50,374 bases of DNA from an uncultured Thermomicrobia bacterium (GCA_937968015.1 CALBSO010000020.1:1-50374); one strand, 5' to 3'. Numbered from the stretch's first letter, positions 7,849-17,483 are shown. Numbers and translations: made by a program. Notes: generated by a model from the sequence alone, not told the origin.

Positions 7849-8697
7849 ATGGCGGTAACGACAGCACCGGCGGCGCGGCGGCCAGTCTATTCCAGTAGCC
7901 GTAATCGCAGCCCGTGGGATCATCTGCGCGAGTTGATCCGGCAGCGCAATCTCATTTGGGAGCTGACGGCCCGCAATCTCAAGGTTCGCTATCGCCGGTC
8001 GGCCTTCGGGTTTCTCTGGTCCATCCTCAACCCGCTCTTCAACGCCCTCGTCTTCGACTTCGTCTTCAGCGTCCTCTTGAAGACGCCGATTGAGCGATTC
8101 GCCCTCTTCATCACGGTCGGCCTCCTCCCCTGGAATGCCTTCAGTGGGTCGGTGCTGGAGTCCATGGGCACGATCACTGGGTCATCCCATATGGTCACGC
8201 GGGTTCGCTTCCCCGCCGCGGTGCTGCCGATCTCCACCACGCTGACCAACATGATCAACTTCGTCCTTGCCACCCCGGCCATCCTCATCATGATGGTGAT
8301 CACGCACACACCGCCCCATCGTCAGCTCATCCTCTACCCGTGGGTGCTGGTCTGTCTCTTCGCCTTCTCGCTCGGCATCGCCTTCATGGCGGCGGCGACC
8401 AACGTCTTCTTCCGCGACACGCGCAACTTTCTCGATGTCATGATCTCCCTCTGGTTCTTCCTCACGCCGATCATCTATAACCTCGATGCGGTCTTCGTCG
8501 CACCGATGGGGCAGCGCCTGGTTTACTGGCTCAACCCGATGGCGTCAATAATTACGCTCTTCCGGCACATGTTCTATACGGGCTACTGGGACGCGCCCAG
8601 TTTCATTGCGCGGACAACGATGGCGAGCCTCGCGGCGATGGTCGTTGGCTGGCTCTTCTTCCTCAAACTCTCCGACAGTTTCGTCGAGGAACTCTAG
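7849..8697 (+). CDS. ABC-2 type permease, polysaccharide/polyol export family
   Basis: 282 residues with six hydrophobic segments. The N-terminal cytoplasmic part has the signature of Wzm/TagG/KpsM-like permeases: LIWELTARNLKVRYRRSAFG, then FLWSILNPLF, and later NVFFRDTRNFLDVMISLWFF and YWLNPMASII. These permeases move undecaprenyl-linked polysaccharides or teichoic acids across the membrane with an ATPase subunit (Wzt/TagH). No ATPase gene adjoins it, which is unusual for the family; the partner must be encoded elsewhere. AAGGGG precedes the ATG. Confidence 0.88.
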   Translation: MAVTTAPAARRPVYSSSRNRSPWDHLRELIRQRNLIWELTARNLKVRYRRSAFGFLWSILNPLFNALVFDFVFSVLLKTPIERFALFITVGLLPWNAFSGSVLESMGTITGSSHMVTRVRFPAAVLPISTTLTNMINFVLATPAILIMMVITHTPPHRQLILYPWVLVCLFAFSLGIAFMAAATNVFFRDTRNFLDVMISLWFFLTPIIYNLDAVFVAPMGQRLVYWLNPMASIITLFRHMFYTGYWDAPSFIARTTMASLAAMVVGWLFFLKLSDSFVEEL

Positions 8698-9277
8698 CGG
8701 ACAGACAACTGAAAGAGATGGGCCGAGTGCGCATGTCAGATGAGCCGCACTATCCGTCGCGGCACTTCCCCAAAACGCTTCGTCAAACGCCGCCACAGGC
8801 TGAAACGGTGTGGGCGAATGCGCTTAACGACGTCGCGCCCCCGATAGAGGATCGAGGGCGCGGGTCACATTTGCCGTAGGTGCCCATCGCATCGGTGGTG
8901 GTGTTCCGCCGAATTGATCGGGCTAGGCTTGGAAGGCGGGTGACATCACCGTGGTGATGCCCGTCAAAAGAGGAAATCAGAGGGGATATCTATCGCCAAC
9001 ACCCGGGATGGGTGTGAGGCTGCACATCTTCTGAATACCTCACGCCAGCGAACCAGCACGGTATCCCATTGTTAAACGTTCCCGGTCGGCGTCTTTTGCG
9101 TCTCCCGGTTTGTGAACATTGTCACTATATCATGTTGCCCTGGTCAGGTCAACCCTTCCAACGAGTGGGAGTGGAACCCGTACCTTTGGACAGGTGCTGA
9201 TGGACGGATGTCCGATACACAAGGGTTTGCATGATTCGTACCACCGATTGCCATTGGCAACATCTATCACGGCGATA
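8698..9277. other. 580-bp intergenic region with hairpins, no clear gene
   Basis: No convincing coding region. A 48-codon frame at 8733-8879 reads like the first part of a DUF559-type endonuclease (KTLRQTPPQAETVWANAL) but lacks a good ribosome binding site and stops early; it may be a remnant. From 8937 several stem-loops follow, including CATCAC/GTGATG near 8946-8961 and ACACCC/GGGTGT near 8999-9015. I could match none to a known riboswitch or tRNA. Confidence 0.5.
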
Positions 9278-10369
9278 TTATTCCGCGAGGTGGCCTAACG
9301 ACTCCGCCAGTTGCTTCAAACGCCCCGCATTGACGGCGTAATATTTCATCCCGTTCGCGGGCCGGACCCGCACAATCCCCGCCGACTCGAGCATGCTCAG
9401 ATGGCGTGAGATTGCGGATTGTGAGATGCCGAGCCGGGCGACAACCTCCTGTGCGTAGAGTTCACCCTCTCGGAGGATCGCGATGATCTTGAGGCGCGTG
9501 CCGTCCGCCAATGCCCGGAGCGCCGCCAGATCACCCGGCGCGACCGGCTCTTCCACTACCCGCCCGTTGCGCGCCGGGCGGCCAAGTGGGCGCGTCGCGT
9601 CGAAATAGACGATCAGTTCCGGTGGGTAGAGGACATATGAGAGGAACGGGCCGAGGTGCGCGCAAGGCACGAAGGTTGCCCGCTCCACCTCCCGCGCCGC
9701 GTGCTCGATCTCCGGCGGCAGGCGGTTTCCCGTCATGTCCGCAAAAGCCTCATCGAGGTACGACTCGTGCAGCCGCTCCGCCCGCTCCGCCGCGCCGTGC
9801 AGCGGCTCCAGCGAGGCCGCGAAATCCGCCGCGTGGAATCGTTCTTCATACGTGTCGTAGAGGGCGAGGACTTTTCCCTTGAGGTCGGCGGGATGCATCG
9901 CGAGCGCGACGATCTCCCCCAGTTTCGCGCGGGTGATACCGGGCGCGAGAAAGCGCTCCCACGCGGCACGGTCGTCGTCCGCCGGATCGGCGATCGTGTC
10001 GCCTTGTTCCTGGTGGACGCGCCGCAGTGCTCGCTTCAGCGCGTTCTGGAACCACGCGGGGGACTGGTGCGCGAGCGAGGCGCGATAGGTCGCGTAGGTC
10101 GCGCGCCGCCGGTCGGGCGAGAGCGGATCGAAGGGCATCAGGAGTTCTTCGGCAAAGTAGATGCTGCGCCCCGACGAACCATACAGCGTGTCGAGCGCAT
10201 GCGCGCTCTCGCTGTCGAGTGCCGCACGGGTCGCCATGCACCAGGCGTCGGCCTGCGCACCCATCTCCGGCGCCCGATAAACGAGGACGAGCGTCACGAC
10301 GAAATCAAGCGGCGCGGAGACCACAAACTCCATCGTCAGTGTTGGTCGCCCGACGAGCAGTTTGCCCAT
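9278..10369 (-). CDS. ArsR-type HTH regulator with large N-terminal domain
   Basis: 363 residues. The C-terminal ~80 residues are an ArsR winged helix-turn-helix (LRALADGTRLKIIAILREGE, VVARLGISQSAISRHLSMLE, then MKYYAVN). The N-terminal ~270 residues form a helical domain rich in charged residues, with no cysteine cluster typical of metal sensors. Classical ArsR proteins are about 100 residues, so this belongs to the long, ligand-undefined branch. AAGGGG lies upstream of ATG 10369. It is divergent from the membrane glycosyltransferase gene, a possible target. A promoter is predicted at 10439-10468. Confidence 0.82.
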   Translation of the reverse strand: MGKLLVGRPTLTMEFVVSAPLDFVVTLVLVYRAPEMGAQADAWCMATRAALDSESAHALDTLYGSSGRSIYFAEELLMPFDPLSPDRRRATYATYRASLAHQSPAWFQNALKRALRRVHQEQGDTIADPADDDRAAWERFLAPGITRAKLGEIVALAMHPADLKGKVLALYDTYEERFHAADFAASLEPLHGAAERAERLHESYLDEAFADMTGNRLPPEIEHAAREVERATFVPCAHLGPFLSYVLYPPELIVYFDATRPLGRPARNGRVVEEPVAPGDLAALRALADGTRLKIIAILREGELYAQEVVARLGISQSAISRHLSMLESAGIVRVRPANGMKYYAVNAGRLKQLAESLGHLAE

Positions 10370-10438
10370 CTCTCTGCCCCTTCCCGCGTCTCGCTCGGCG
10401 TAGCGGACGCGATGCAATCACACGGTTATGCGGGTATG

Positions 10439-10468
10439 ACGATAGCAGCACAGGCATTATGCCGTCAA
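10439..10468 (-). promoter_or_regulatory. predicted promoter of the ArsR-type gene
   Basis: Read on the minus strand: TTGACG (10463-10468), 18-nt spacer, TATCGT (10439-10444). The rest of the ~300-bp gap 10370-10670 holds no gene that I can support; a single CAATGAGCAAT heptamer-type fragment lies near 10497. Confidence 0.4.
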
Positions 10469-10670
10469 GCGCATAAGATCGCACCGCCCGGCGCCCAATG
10501 AGCAATACATCGGTGGTGGCAGGCGAAGCGTGTTTTTCGAAGGCGTCACGGTGTCACGCCCGGATCAGAACCATTCACGTATCCGTGCGGGGGAGCAGCG
10601 TTAATGGTACAGTGCCACCGATTCGAGGCATCGCGCGGCGCGGGGCGAGCAGGAGGAGGCACCAACGCAG

Positions 10671-11975
10671 ATGTCCATGGAAGGTAGAGAGCGACCGCCG
10701 ATTGCGTCCGCTTCACCCCCTACCACCCATGTCGAGCTCTTTCGGCTGGTCCTGCTCGTCCTGCTCGTCAGCCAGATGTTCGTCCACTACGACGCTCACC
10801 CAAAAGTCTTCGTCCACATCAACCTCTATCTGCTCGTGAACTTGGCGCTGATCGTCCTCGCGGTCCTCCCATGGCGCCGCGCGCCGACCCTGCTCTGGCT
10901 GCTCGCCTGGCCCCTGGGGGCGTTGATGCGCTGGGATTGGGGCACCCGCTTCACCCGCAGCGACGTCTACTGGGCAACCACCCAGGCTGTGCAGTTCCTG
11001 CTGCACGGCCAGAACCCGTACACGCACGTCCCTACGCTCGTCTACAAGTATCAGCCCGAGGCTGTGAACTACCCGACCTACAGCTACTTCCCCGGCGCCC
11101 TGTTCGCCGAGATCCCCTTCTATCTGCTCGGCAACGTGCGCCTCGGCCTCATCGTCGCGGAGATGGGCACGGCGCTGCTGCTCTACCTGTTTGCGCGCCC
11201 GCGCATGGGTGTCTGGCCCGCCCGCTGCCTCGTCGCTTTCTGGCTCCTCTTCCTGCGCGGTTTCCAGGTCCCACTCCGACTGGGGATCATTGACCCCCTC
11301 CTGCTCTTCTGGATCGCCCTCGCCGTCTACCTCTATGGCCAGGGGAAGGTCCTCGGTTCGGCTCTCGCCGTGGCGATGGTGATGGCGACCAAGCAGTATG
11401 GCGTCATCTTCGCCCTCCCCTTGGGCATCCTCTTACTTCGGCCGCTCGTCACGCAGGTATGGGAGCGTCGGCGCAGCCGCGCGCGGGGTGGTATAACCTT
11501 CGCCGGGATCCCGCGCGAAGTATGGCTGCCGCCCCTGGCGGGCATGCTACTCGCCGCGGCGGTGGTCCTCCCGCTCGCCTGCCTGTCACCGAATGCGTTC
11601 CTCGACGCGACGATCCTGAACCATAGCCGCGAGACGCCGCGACCGATGCTCGGCACGCCGCAGTGGAACGAGAGCATCGCGGCGCAGTTGGTAGCCTTGG
11701 GCTGGCTCGGGATCGGCGCGGCGACCGTGGTGGCGCGGGTGGCGTCGGTCGCCGTGCTGCTCTGGGCGGCGGGGATGACGGTGGTCAGGACACGCGACCT
11801 GGGGTCGGCGCTGCGCTGGTCGGCGGTACTGGGGGTGGTGCTCTTCGCCTTCAGCGGCGCGGAGGTTCAGTTCTTCTACTGGCGGCTGCCGGTGCTGCTG
11901 TTCGCCTTATACACAATCGCGCACTGGCCCGGTCAGAGTACCGGGCGCGATGCGATGACACATCCGTACGCGTGA
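10671..11975 (+). CDS. polytopic membrane glycosyltransferase (GT87-like)
   Basis: 434 residues with about ten hydrophobic segments. The first external loop carries an acidic motif and an aromatic patch (TRSDVYWATTQAVQFLLHGQ, then NPYTHVPTLVYKYQPE) typical of GT-C/GT87-type mannosyl- or arabinosyltransferases that use polyprenyl-phosphate sugars on the outer face of the membrane. The donor and acceptor cannot be read from sequence. AGGAGGAGG lies about 12 nt before the ATG. The stop is 10 bp before the start of the FAD oxidoreductase gene, so the two may be cotranscribed although their roles look unrelated. Confidence 0.7.
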   Translation: MSMEGRERPPIASASPPTTHVELFRLVLLVLLVSQMFVHYDAHPKVFVHINLYLLVNLALIVLAVLPWRRAPTLLWLLAWPLGALMRWDWGTRFTRSDVYWATTQAVQFLLHGQNPYTHVPTLVYKYQPEAVNYPTYSYFPGALFAEIPFYLLGNVRLGLIVAEMGTALLLYLFARPRMGVWPARCLVAFWLLFLRGFQVPLRLGIIDPLLLFWIALAVYLYGQGKVLGSALAVAMVMATKQYGVIFALPLGILLLRPLVTQVWERRRSRARGGITFAGIPREVWLPPLAGMLLAAAVVLPLACLSPNAFLDATILNHSRETPRPMLGTPQWNESIAAQLVALGWLGIGAATVVARVASVAVLLWAAGMTVVRTRDLGSALRWSAVLGVVLFAFSGAEVQFFYWRLPVLLFALYTIAHWPGQSTGRDAMTHPYA

Positions 11976-11985
11976 GGAAGAAGTG

Positions 11986-13368
11986 ATGAAGGACTATCGG
12001 ACATACAGTTTCTGGCTGGAAACTGCCGATGACGATCTCACGCCGCGTCCGGCGCTCGCTGGCTCGACTGACGTGGATATCGCCATTCTCGGCGCGGGAC
12101 TGACGGGTTTATGGACGGCCTACTACCTGCTCCGGCGTCAGCCCGGCTTGCGCGTGGCTGTGGTTGAGCGGGAAATCGCCGGATTTGGGGCATCCGGGCG
12201 CAACGGTGGCTGGTGTTCGGCAGGCTTCCCGACGACTCTGGGGATGCTCGAAACCCGCTTCGGCCGGGAGGCAGCGCGGGCCGTCCATCTGGCGATGGTC
12301 GAGACGGTGAGTGAAGTCGGGCGCATCTGCGCGGAAGAGGGCATTGACGCGCAGTACGTGAAGGGCGGTTCCTTGCGGATCGCGCGCGGCCGCCATCAAC
12401 TGCCGACAATCGAGCGCGCGTACGCCACCTATGAGCGGCTCGGACTGGCGGAACACTTCCAATTGCTCGATGCGGCGCAAACCGCCGAACGTCTCCATGT
12501 GACCGAATCGCTCGGCGCGCTGTACACGCCACATTGCGCGACGGTGCATCCCGCCCGGCTGGTGCGCGGGCTGGCGCGGGCCGTCGAACGGCGGGGCGGG
12601 ACGATCTACGAGCAAACCGCCGTCACTGGCTTTGCGGGCGGCGCAACACCATGCCTGCACACGGCGACCGGCGATGTGCGTGCGCGGACGATTATGCTGG
12701 CCGGTGAGGCATATCTGTCCGGCCTGCCGGCGATGCACCGGAATCTGATCCCGATTTACTCGCTGATTGTGCTGACCGAGCCGCTCTCGGAAGCGCAGTG
12801 GGCGGCGATCGGCTGGCAGGGGCATGAAGGCGTCTCCTCGAACCGGTACACCGTTGATTACCTCTCGCGTACCGCCGATGGGCGCATCCTCTTCGGGGGC
12901 CGCGGCGCGCCGTACCGGTATGGCTCGCGCATCGCCGATCGCTACGACCGGCACGAGCCGACGCACGCGATCTTGCGCGCGCAGACCGTGGAGTGGTTTC
13001 CCATGCTTGCGGGGATACGGTTCACCCATGCCTGGGGAGGCCCGCTCGGCGTCCCGCGCGACTGGCTGCCAACGATGTCGTATGACCCGGCAACCGGTAT
13101 CGCTATGGCCTGCGGATACACGGGGCAGGGCGTCGCGACCGCGAACCTCTCCGGTCGGGTGCTCGCCGATCAGATCACCGGCGCGGAATCGCCCCTCGTC
13201 ACGCTGCCGATGGTCGGCCACCGTCACCGGGCATGGGAGTGGGAACCCGCGCGGTGGTTAGGGGTCCGCTTCGTGCAGCGCGGCTACGCGAACCTCGATG
13301 CCCGCGCCGAACGCACCGGCCAGGCGCCGACCGGTGGCACGCTCACCGAGCGGCTGGGACGGCATTAG
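11986..13368 (+). CDS. FAD-dependent amine oxidase (DAO family)
   Basis: About 460 residues. The N-terminal dinucleotide-binding motif is VDIAILGAGLTGLWTAYYLL, followed by VVEREIAGFGASGRNGGWCS, the flavin-contact region of PuuB/glycine oxidase-like proteins; the C-terminus has the second FAD loop MACGYTGQGVATANLSGRVL. The family oxidises secondary or primary amines such as gamma-glutamylputrescine or N-methyl amino acids, giving H2O2 in the cytoplasm; the substrate here is undetermined. ATG 11986 is preferred to GTG 11983 because GAGG lies 8 nt upstream. Confidence 0.88.
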   Translation: MKDYRTYSFWLETADDDLTPRPALAGSTDVDIAILGAGLTGLWTAYYLLRRQPGLRVAVVEREIAGFGASGRNGGWCSAGFPTTLGMLETRFGREAARAVHLAMVETVSEVGRICAEEGIDAQYVKGGSLRIARGRHQLPTIERAYATYERLGLAEHFQLLDAAQTAERLHVTESLGALYTPHCATVHPARLVRGLARAVERRGGTIYEQTAVTGFAGGATPCLHTATGDVRARTIMLAGEAYLSGLPAMHRNLIPIYSLIVLTEPLSEAQWAAIGWQGHEGVSSNRYTVDYLSRTADGRILFGGRGAPYRYGSRIADRYDRHEPTHAILRAQTVEWFPMLAGIRFTHAWGGPLGVPRDWLPTMSYDPATGIAMACGYTGQGVATANLSGRVLADQITGAESPLVTLPMVGHRHRAWEWEPARWLGVRFVQRGYANLDARAERTGQAPTGGTLTERLGRH

Positions 13369-13398
13369 CCTGGATATTCCTAAAGGGATGCCGCCGCG

Positions 13399-14319
13399 TC
13401 AGGGTACAAGACCGCGCCAGGTTCCGGCGATCAGATAGGCGACGGCGAGCAGGGCGTGTTCACCCCAGCCGTCCGCCCAGCGGCGCACCTCGTCGGGCGT
13501 CATCTTGCGGCCGATGCCGTACGCGTGGCCGAGCATCGCCTGCACGCCAACATCACCGACCGGCACAATGTGGCCGCGCCCCAGCGTCCGTCCCAGCGTC
13601 CAGTGCGCCGTCCATGGGCCGATGCCGCGCACCGATGTGAGCGCGGTAATCGCCTCCGCGTCGCTCATCCGCGGGAGGGCGGTGAGATCGAGCGCGCCGG
13701 ATGAAACCGCCTCCCCGAAGGCACGCATCGCCGCCGCCTTCTGCCGCGAGATGAGCAGCGGGCGCACCGCCTCCGGTGTGAGCGTCGCGAGCATGGCGGG
13801 CGTCGGCAGCGCGTAGTGCGTCGTGCCGCCAATCGTGAGGCGCGGGCCATATGCCGCGATCAGCCGCGCCTTGCACTGGTAGGCGAAGGGGAGCGAAATC
13901 TGCTGCGCGAGGATGTTGACGATCACTTCCTCGACGACATCACTCTTGCGGAAGAGCCGCAGGCCGGGCAAAGCGCGCGTCAGCGGCCCGATCAGCGAAT
14001 CGCGCGCCACGACGGCGAGGAAGGGCGCGATCTCCTCCGTCGCGCCGAGCATGCGCGACACATATCCCGTGAGACGGTCGAGTATGGAGGGCGTGACATG
14101 CGCGGGGCCGGTGAAGGTGAGGAGCAGGCGCGGATCGTCCGCCGGTCCTTCCTGGCGCACCGCGACCGTGACGAATGCGCCCTCCACCGCGAAGAGGCGT
14201 CGGTAGGTCATGCCATCCCAGCGGTTGAGGAGGCGGGGGAAGCGGGCGAGCGCGGTTACCGTCATATCGAGTGCGTAGGGCGCGGGCGGTATCAGCGTCG
14301 TTTGCCGGAGGATGGGCAT
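13399..14319 (-). CDS. alkA: DNA-3-methyladenine glycosylase II (AlkA-like)
   Basis: 306 residues with an AlkA N-terminal beta domain and a C-terminal HhH-GPD domain. The domain removes alkylated bases in base-excision repair. The helix-hairpin-helix is LTSVRGIGPWTAHWTLGR and the catalytic aspartate is in VPVGDVGVQ. No iron-sulfur cluster cysteines follow. ATG 14319 with AAGG upstream is preferred to longer starts. It follows the dacA-like gene by 55 bp on the same strand, and its end is 30 bp from the convergent FAD oxidoreductase gene. Confidence 0.87.
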   Translation of the reverse strand: MPILRQTTLIPPAPYALDMTVTALARFPRLLNRWDGMTYRRLFAVEGAFVTVAVRQEGPADDPRLLLTFTGPAHVTPSILDRLTGYVSRMLGATEEIAPFLAVVARDSLIGPLTRALPGLRLFRKSDVVEEVIVNILAQQISLPFAYQCKARLIAAYGPRLTIGGTTHYALPTPAMLATLTPEAVRPLLISRQKAAAMRAFGEAVSSGALDLTALPRMSDAEAITALTSVRGIGPWTAHWTLGRTLGRGHIVPVGDVGVQAMLGHAYGIGRKMTPDEVRRWADGWGEHALLAVAYLIAGTWRGLVP

Positions 14320-14374
14320 ATCGCCTTGGTGAGCGAGGCTTTCCCGCCCGCGATGACCGGTGGGGAAGCCCGTG

Positions 14375-16003
14375 CTACCGGCGACCAACATGGTGAATGG
14401 TCGCCGGTGAGGCAATCTCGCGTCGGCTGAGGCGGGCCTCGACGGCGCGGAGGTCGGGGTGACGGGGATGGGCGAGCGCGGCGACAGTGAGCATCGAACG
14501 CGCGATGGCGGGATGGCCCGCCTCGATCATTACGGTTGCGAGGTCAGCGTAACTGACGGGCGGCATCTCCCAGAAGCCGGGGATCGCTCCCCACTCCAGT
14601 TTGGGAGCGAGCCGGACCGCGTGCGTGAATGCCTGCCGCGCCGCGAGACGACTGCCGCTATTCGACTGCCGGATCGCTTGCAGCGCGTATGCCCGTGCGA
14701 CCTCCCGCTCCTCCTTCGGCACATGGACGCCCGCCTGCGCCCAGCGGGAGGAGACGGATGGCGTCGTGGCATGGTGGGCTGTCGGGATAATCGGCATCTG
14801 AGTCGTCACGGCGAGATGCGGCGGATCCGCCAAGCCCTTCTGCCACTCCTGCTTCATCTCGGCGAATGTGCGGCGCACGGCGGCTCGGCGCGCGTAGACG
14901 ACGCCACAGACGATCGCCGCCAGGAGTCCAAGCATCACAAGGCGCAGTTTCAGCGGATTGCCTGAGCGATGGGTGGCTGGCAGCGTGACAGTCGTTGTCG
15001 CGTGGATAGTCGCGCTTGGGCCGGTGTTCGCGATACCGGCCATCGTCATTCTCTCCCCGATGTTCTGGGCTGGTAACGTCGTTGGTCCGGCGGTCGCTTG
15101 CACGGACGCGGCGATGGAGCGGGGGGTGAGCGGGCGCGGCGTGGTGATCGGCGGCATCGCGTACCCATACGAGAGAAGGTGGATCGCGTCCGTCCAGAAG
15201 GCATCGGCGGTCGTGCCGAGTTCGACGCTGAGCAGCTTCCGACCATTTTGCGACGAGATTTCCACGAGCGTGTACCCCGCGTCGTCGGTCTGGCCCGTCT
15301 TGCCGCCGACCACAGAGGGATAACGGCCGTCGTAGAGCAGTTTATTCGTCGTGTGGACGGTGTGGCCGAAGCCGTCGTACGTCACAGTGCCCGCGATGCG
15401 TATCAAGGTCGGGTTTGCCGCGAAGGCCGCGGCGATGAGCGCGAGGTCCGCGGCGCTCGTCAGATGGCCCGGTTCATCGAGGCCGTGCGGGTTGGCGAAG
15501 TGCGTCTCCTTCGTGCCGAGCGCCTTCGCCTTCGCGTTCATCTTATCCACGAAATGCTGCACGTTCTGCGCGGGCGTCGTATCTCCCGGCTGCTTGCCGA
15601 AGGTGCGGGCGAGCGCAGTCGCGGCGTCGTTGCCGGAGGGGAGCAGCATGCCGTAGAGCAGCGCCTCGACCGTCAGCGTCTCACCGCTCTGCAGCCCCAT
15701 GCTCGATTCGCCGACGAGATCGCTCTCCTGGACCGTGACGTTGGTATCGAGCGTGGCGAGATCGGCGATGACGAGGGCGGTCATCATCTTCGTCAGGCTG
15801 GCCGGGGCGCGCAGGGCGTGGATGTCATGGCCCCAGAGGATCGTCCCGCTCGGCAGTTCGACGACCGCCGCCGCGACTGCGGCCACGTCCGGTTCGGTCG
15901 GCGCGGCGGCGCGTGCGCGCTCCGCGGGAGTCGTCAATGGCAAGAGGGTGAGCGCGACGATTGCCCCCCATGCCGCCCAGCGCGGCACTGTGCGATGACT
16001 CAT
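14375..16003 (-). CDS. D-alanyl-D-alanine carboxypeptidase (peptidase S11) with cytoplasmic tail
   Basis: About 542 residues. A signal peptide (WAAWGAIVALTLLPLTTPAERARA) leads to a class S11 penicillin-binding domain with all three motifs: SLTK (nucleophile Ser and general base Lys), SGN and KTG. It trims the terminal D-Ala of peptidoglycan stem peptides outside the membrane. Unlike DacA, the catalytic domain is followed by a second membrane helix (LVMLGLLAAIVCGVVYARRA) and about 170 residues that should be cytoplasmic and look like a TPR-type helical repeat. ATG 16003 is 22 bp from the upstream peptidase gene, suggesting an operon. Confidence 0.88.
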   Translation of the reverse strand: MSHRTVPRWAAWGAIVALTLLPLTTPAERARAAAPTEPDVAAVAAAVVELPSGTILWGHDIHALRAPASLTKMMTALVIADLATLDTNVTVQESDLVGESSMGLQSGETLTVEALLYGMLLPSGNDAATALARTFGKQPGDTTPAQNVQHFVDKMNAKAKALGTKETHFANPHGLDEPGHLTSAADLALIAAAFAANPTLIRIAGTVTYDGFGHTVHTTNKLLYDGRYPSVVGGKTGQTDDAGYTLVEISSQNGRKLLSVELGTTADAFWTDAIHLLSYGYAMPPITTPRPLTPRSIAASVQATAGPTTLPAQNIGERMTMAGIANTGPSATIHATTTVTLPATHRSGNPLKLRLVMLGLLAAIVCGVVYARRAAVRRTFAEMKQEWQKGLADPPHLAVTTQMPIIPTAHHATTPSVSSRWAQAGVHVPKEEREVARAYALQAIRQSNSGSRLAARQAFTHAVRLAPKLEWGAIPGFWEMPPVSYADLATVMIEAGHPAIARSMLTVAALAHPRHPDLRAVEARLSRREIASPATIHHVGRR

Positions 16004-16025
16004 ATCCCCGTCATCCTTCCCCTCG

Positions 16026-17201
16026 TCACGCCGCGCCCACCGGAGGCACGGCGGGGCTATCGCCTCGGCCGTGCGCACGGAGAATCGCAAGGACACGTTC
16101 GACCGGCAAACCCGGCACCCGGTGATTGTCCCGGCCGGTCATCCCCGTGCCGGCGCCCGCGAAGAGCGCGTTGATGATCGCCTCCTCGGTCGCTTCGATC
16201 ACCGCAGCGAAGAGCAGCGAAATGAGCGGGCCGTCCTCCGCGATTGCCTCAATCATCCGCACCGGCTCCATTGAGTGATGCGGGATGCGGTTCGCGGCGT
16301 GCGTGCCGAAGATCAGGGCGATGTCGCCGCTACCGTGGCTTGCCGTCGCACCCGTCCGGCCTAGCCCGAGTGCGGCGCGGCGCGCGAGGCGGCCAAGTTG
16401 CCGAATCGTTGCCGGGGCGTCGGTGGCGAGCAGGATGATGATGCTCCCATCGCCCGATTCCGCCGCCCATTCTTCCCGCGTCGCCGCCAATGCCCGACCG
16501 ACCGGCACGCCGTCAACCCGCAACTCGTCCAATCGCCCGGTATTCGCGAGGACGAGCGCGCCGACGGTGTAGCGTGGGTGTGGCTCCGGCAGCACGCGCG
16601 ATGCCGTCCCGATCCCCCCCGTGACGCCGAAGGCGATCATCCCCGTTCCCGCGCCGACGCTCCCCTCCGCCACTGGGCCATCCGCCGCGTCCGCGAGCGC
16701 GCGGTGGACATGTTCGGCGTGGACGTGCCGCCCTTGGATGTCGTTCAGGTGGCCGTCGTTGCACTCGAGCACGACCGGATTGACGCTCGCCGTGCGGATG
16801 CCGATGGCTGGTTCGACTGCCAGCATATAATCAATCAGTGCGTCCGCGACGCGAGGGATGTTGAGCGTATTGGTGAGTAGGATCGGTGTCTCAATCGTGC
16901 CGAGTTCGTCCACCTGCACGAGGCCGATGGACTTGCCATAGCCATTGATGATATGGCTGGCGGCGGGCACTTTCTCGCGGAAGAGGTTGCCTGCATGCGG
17001 GAGGATCGCGGTCACGCCCGTCCGTGCCGGGCCCGCGCCGGGAACGAGCGCGCCATCGCCGAACGCCACTGTGCAATGCCCGACAGACACGCCGGGAACA
17101 TCGGTCAGGGCATTCCACCGCCCGGTCTCCATCGCGCCGATTGTCACGCCATGCCTGCGGGCCCGTTGGCCGCCACGTGCCTCATCTTGTTGCATTTCCA
17201 T
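16026..17201 (-). CDS. P1 family peptidase (DmpA-like, S58)
   Basis: 391 residues, the usual length. Members are N-terminal-nucleophile aminopeptidases/D-esterases that cleave themselves in two before a serine. Seen here: WNALTDVPGVSVGHCTVAFG at the N-terminus, TGVTAILPHAGNLF, GSVGAGTGMIAFGVTGGIGT, DELRVDGVPVG, and the predicted self-cleavage region ESGDGSIIILLATDAP with the Gly-Ser pair. The substrate is unknown; relatives act on D- or beta-amino acid amides. It begins with ATG 17201 with only a weak ribosome site and precedes the dacA-like gene. Confidence 0.88.
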   Translation of the reverse strand: MEMQQDEARGGQRARRHGVTIGAMETGRWNALTDVPGVSVGHCTVAFGDGALVPGAGPARTGVTAILPHAGNLFREKVPAASHIINGYGKSIGLVQVDELGTIETPILLTNTLNIPRVADALIDYMLAVEPAIGIRTASVNPVVLECNDGHLNDIQGRHVHAEHVHRALADAADGPVAEGSVGAGTGMIAFGVTGGIGTASRVLPEPHPRYTVGALVLANTGRLDELRVDGVPVGRALAATREEWAAESGDGSIIILLATDAPATIRQLGRLARRAALGLGRTGATASHGSGDIALIFGTHAANRIPHHSMEPVRMIEAIAEDGPLISLLFAAVIEATEEAIINALFAGAGTGMTGRDNHRVPGLPVERVLAILRAHGRGDSPAVPPVGAA

Positions 17202-17483
17202 CTCGCTACGTCACGGTTATGTCTACCACGCATCGCGTATCGTACACTGGTGTACGTACATATGCAAGATGAACAACAGTTCTTTCACAATTTTTCACCC
17301 CAGCACGCCAATTCCAGTATTTTGCGAATACTTCTGGAAGCGCGGGCATTTCAGCCCGCGAGCCGCGAGCGGAATGCAGCGGAATGCAGACGAAATGCTC
17401 GTGCTCCCAGAGGCCGCGTTCCGGGAGAGCGTGCTATACTGGCGCGCGGAGATTCATTGTACGCAAAGGGGTGAGAACGGCGC

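Noticed and set aside
8880..9130. Possible cobalamin, TPP or fluoride riboswitch
   Set aside because: The conserved blocks of these classes could not be found on either strand; only generic stem-loops are present, and no downstream gene is placed to be controlled.
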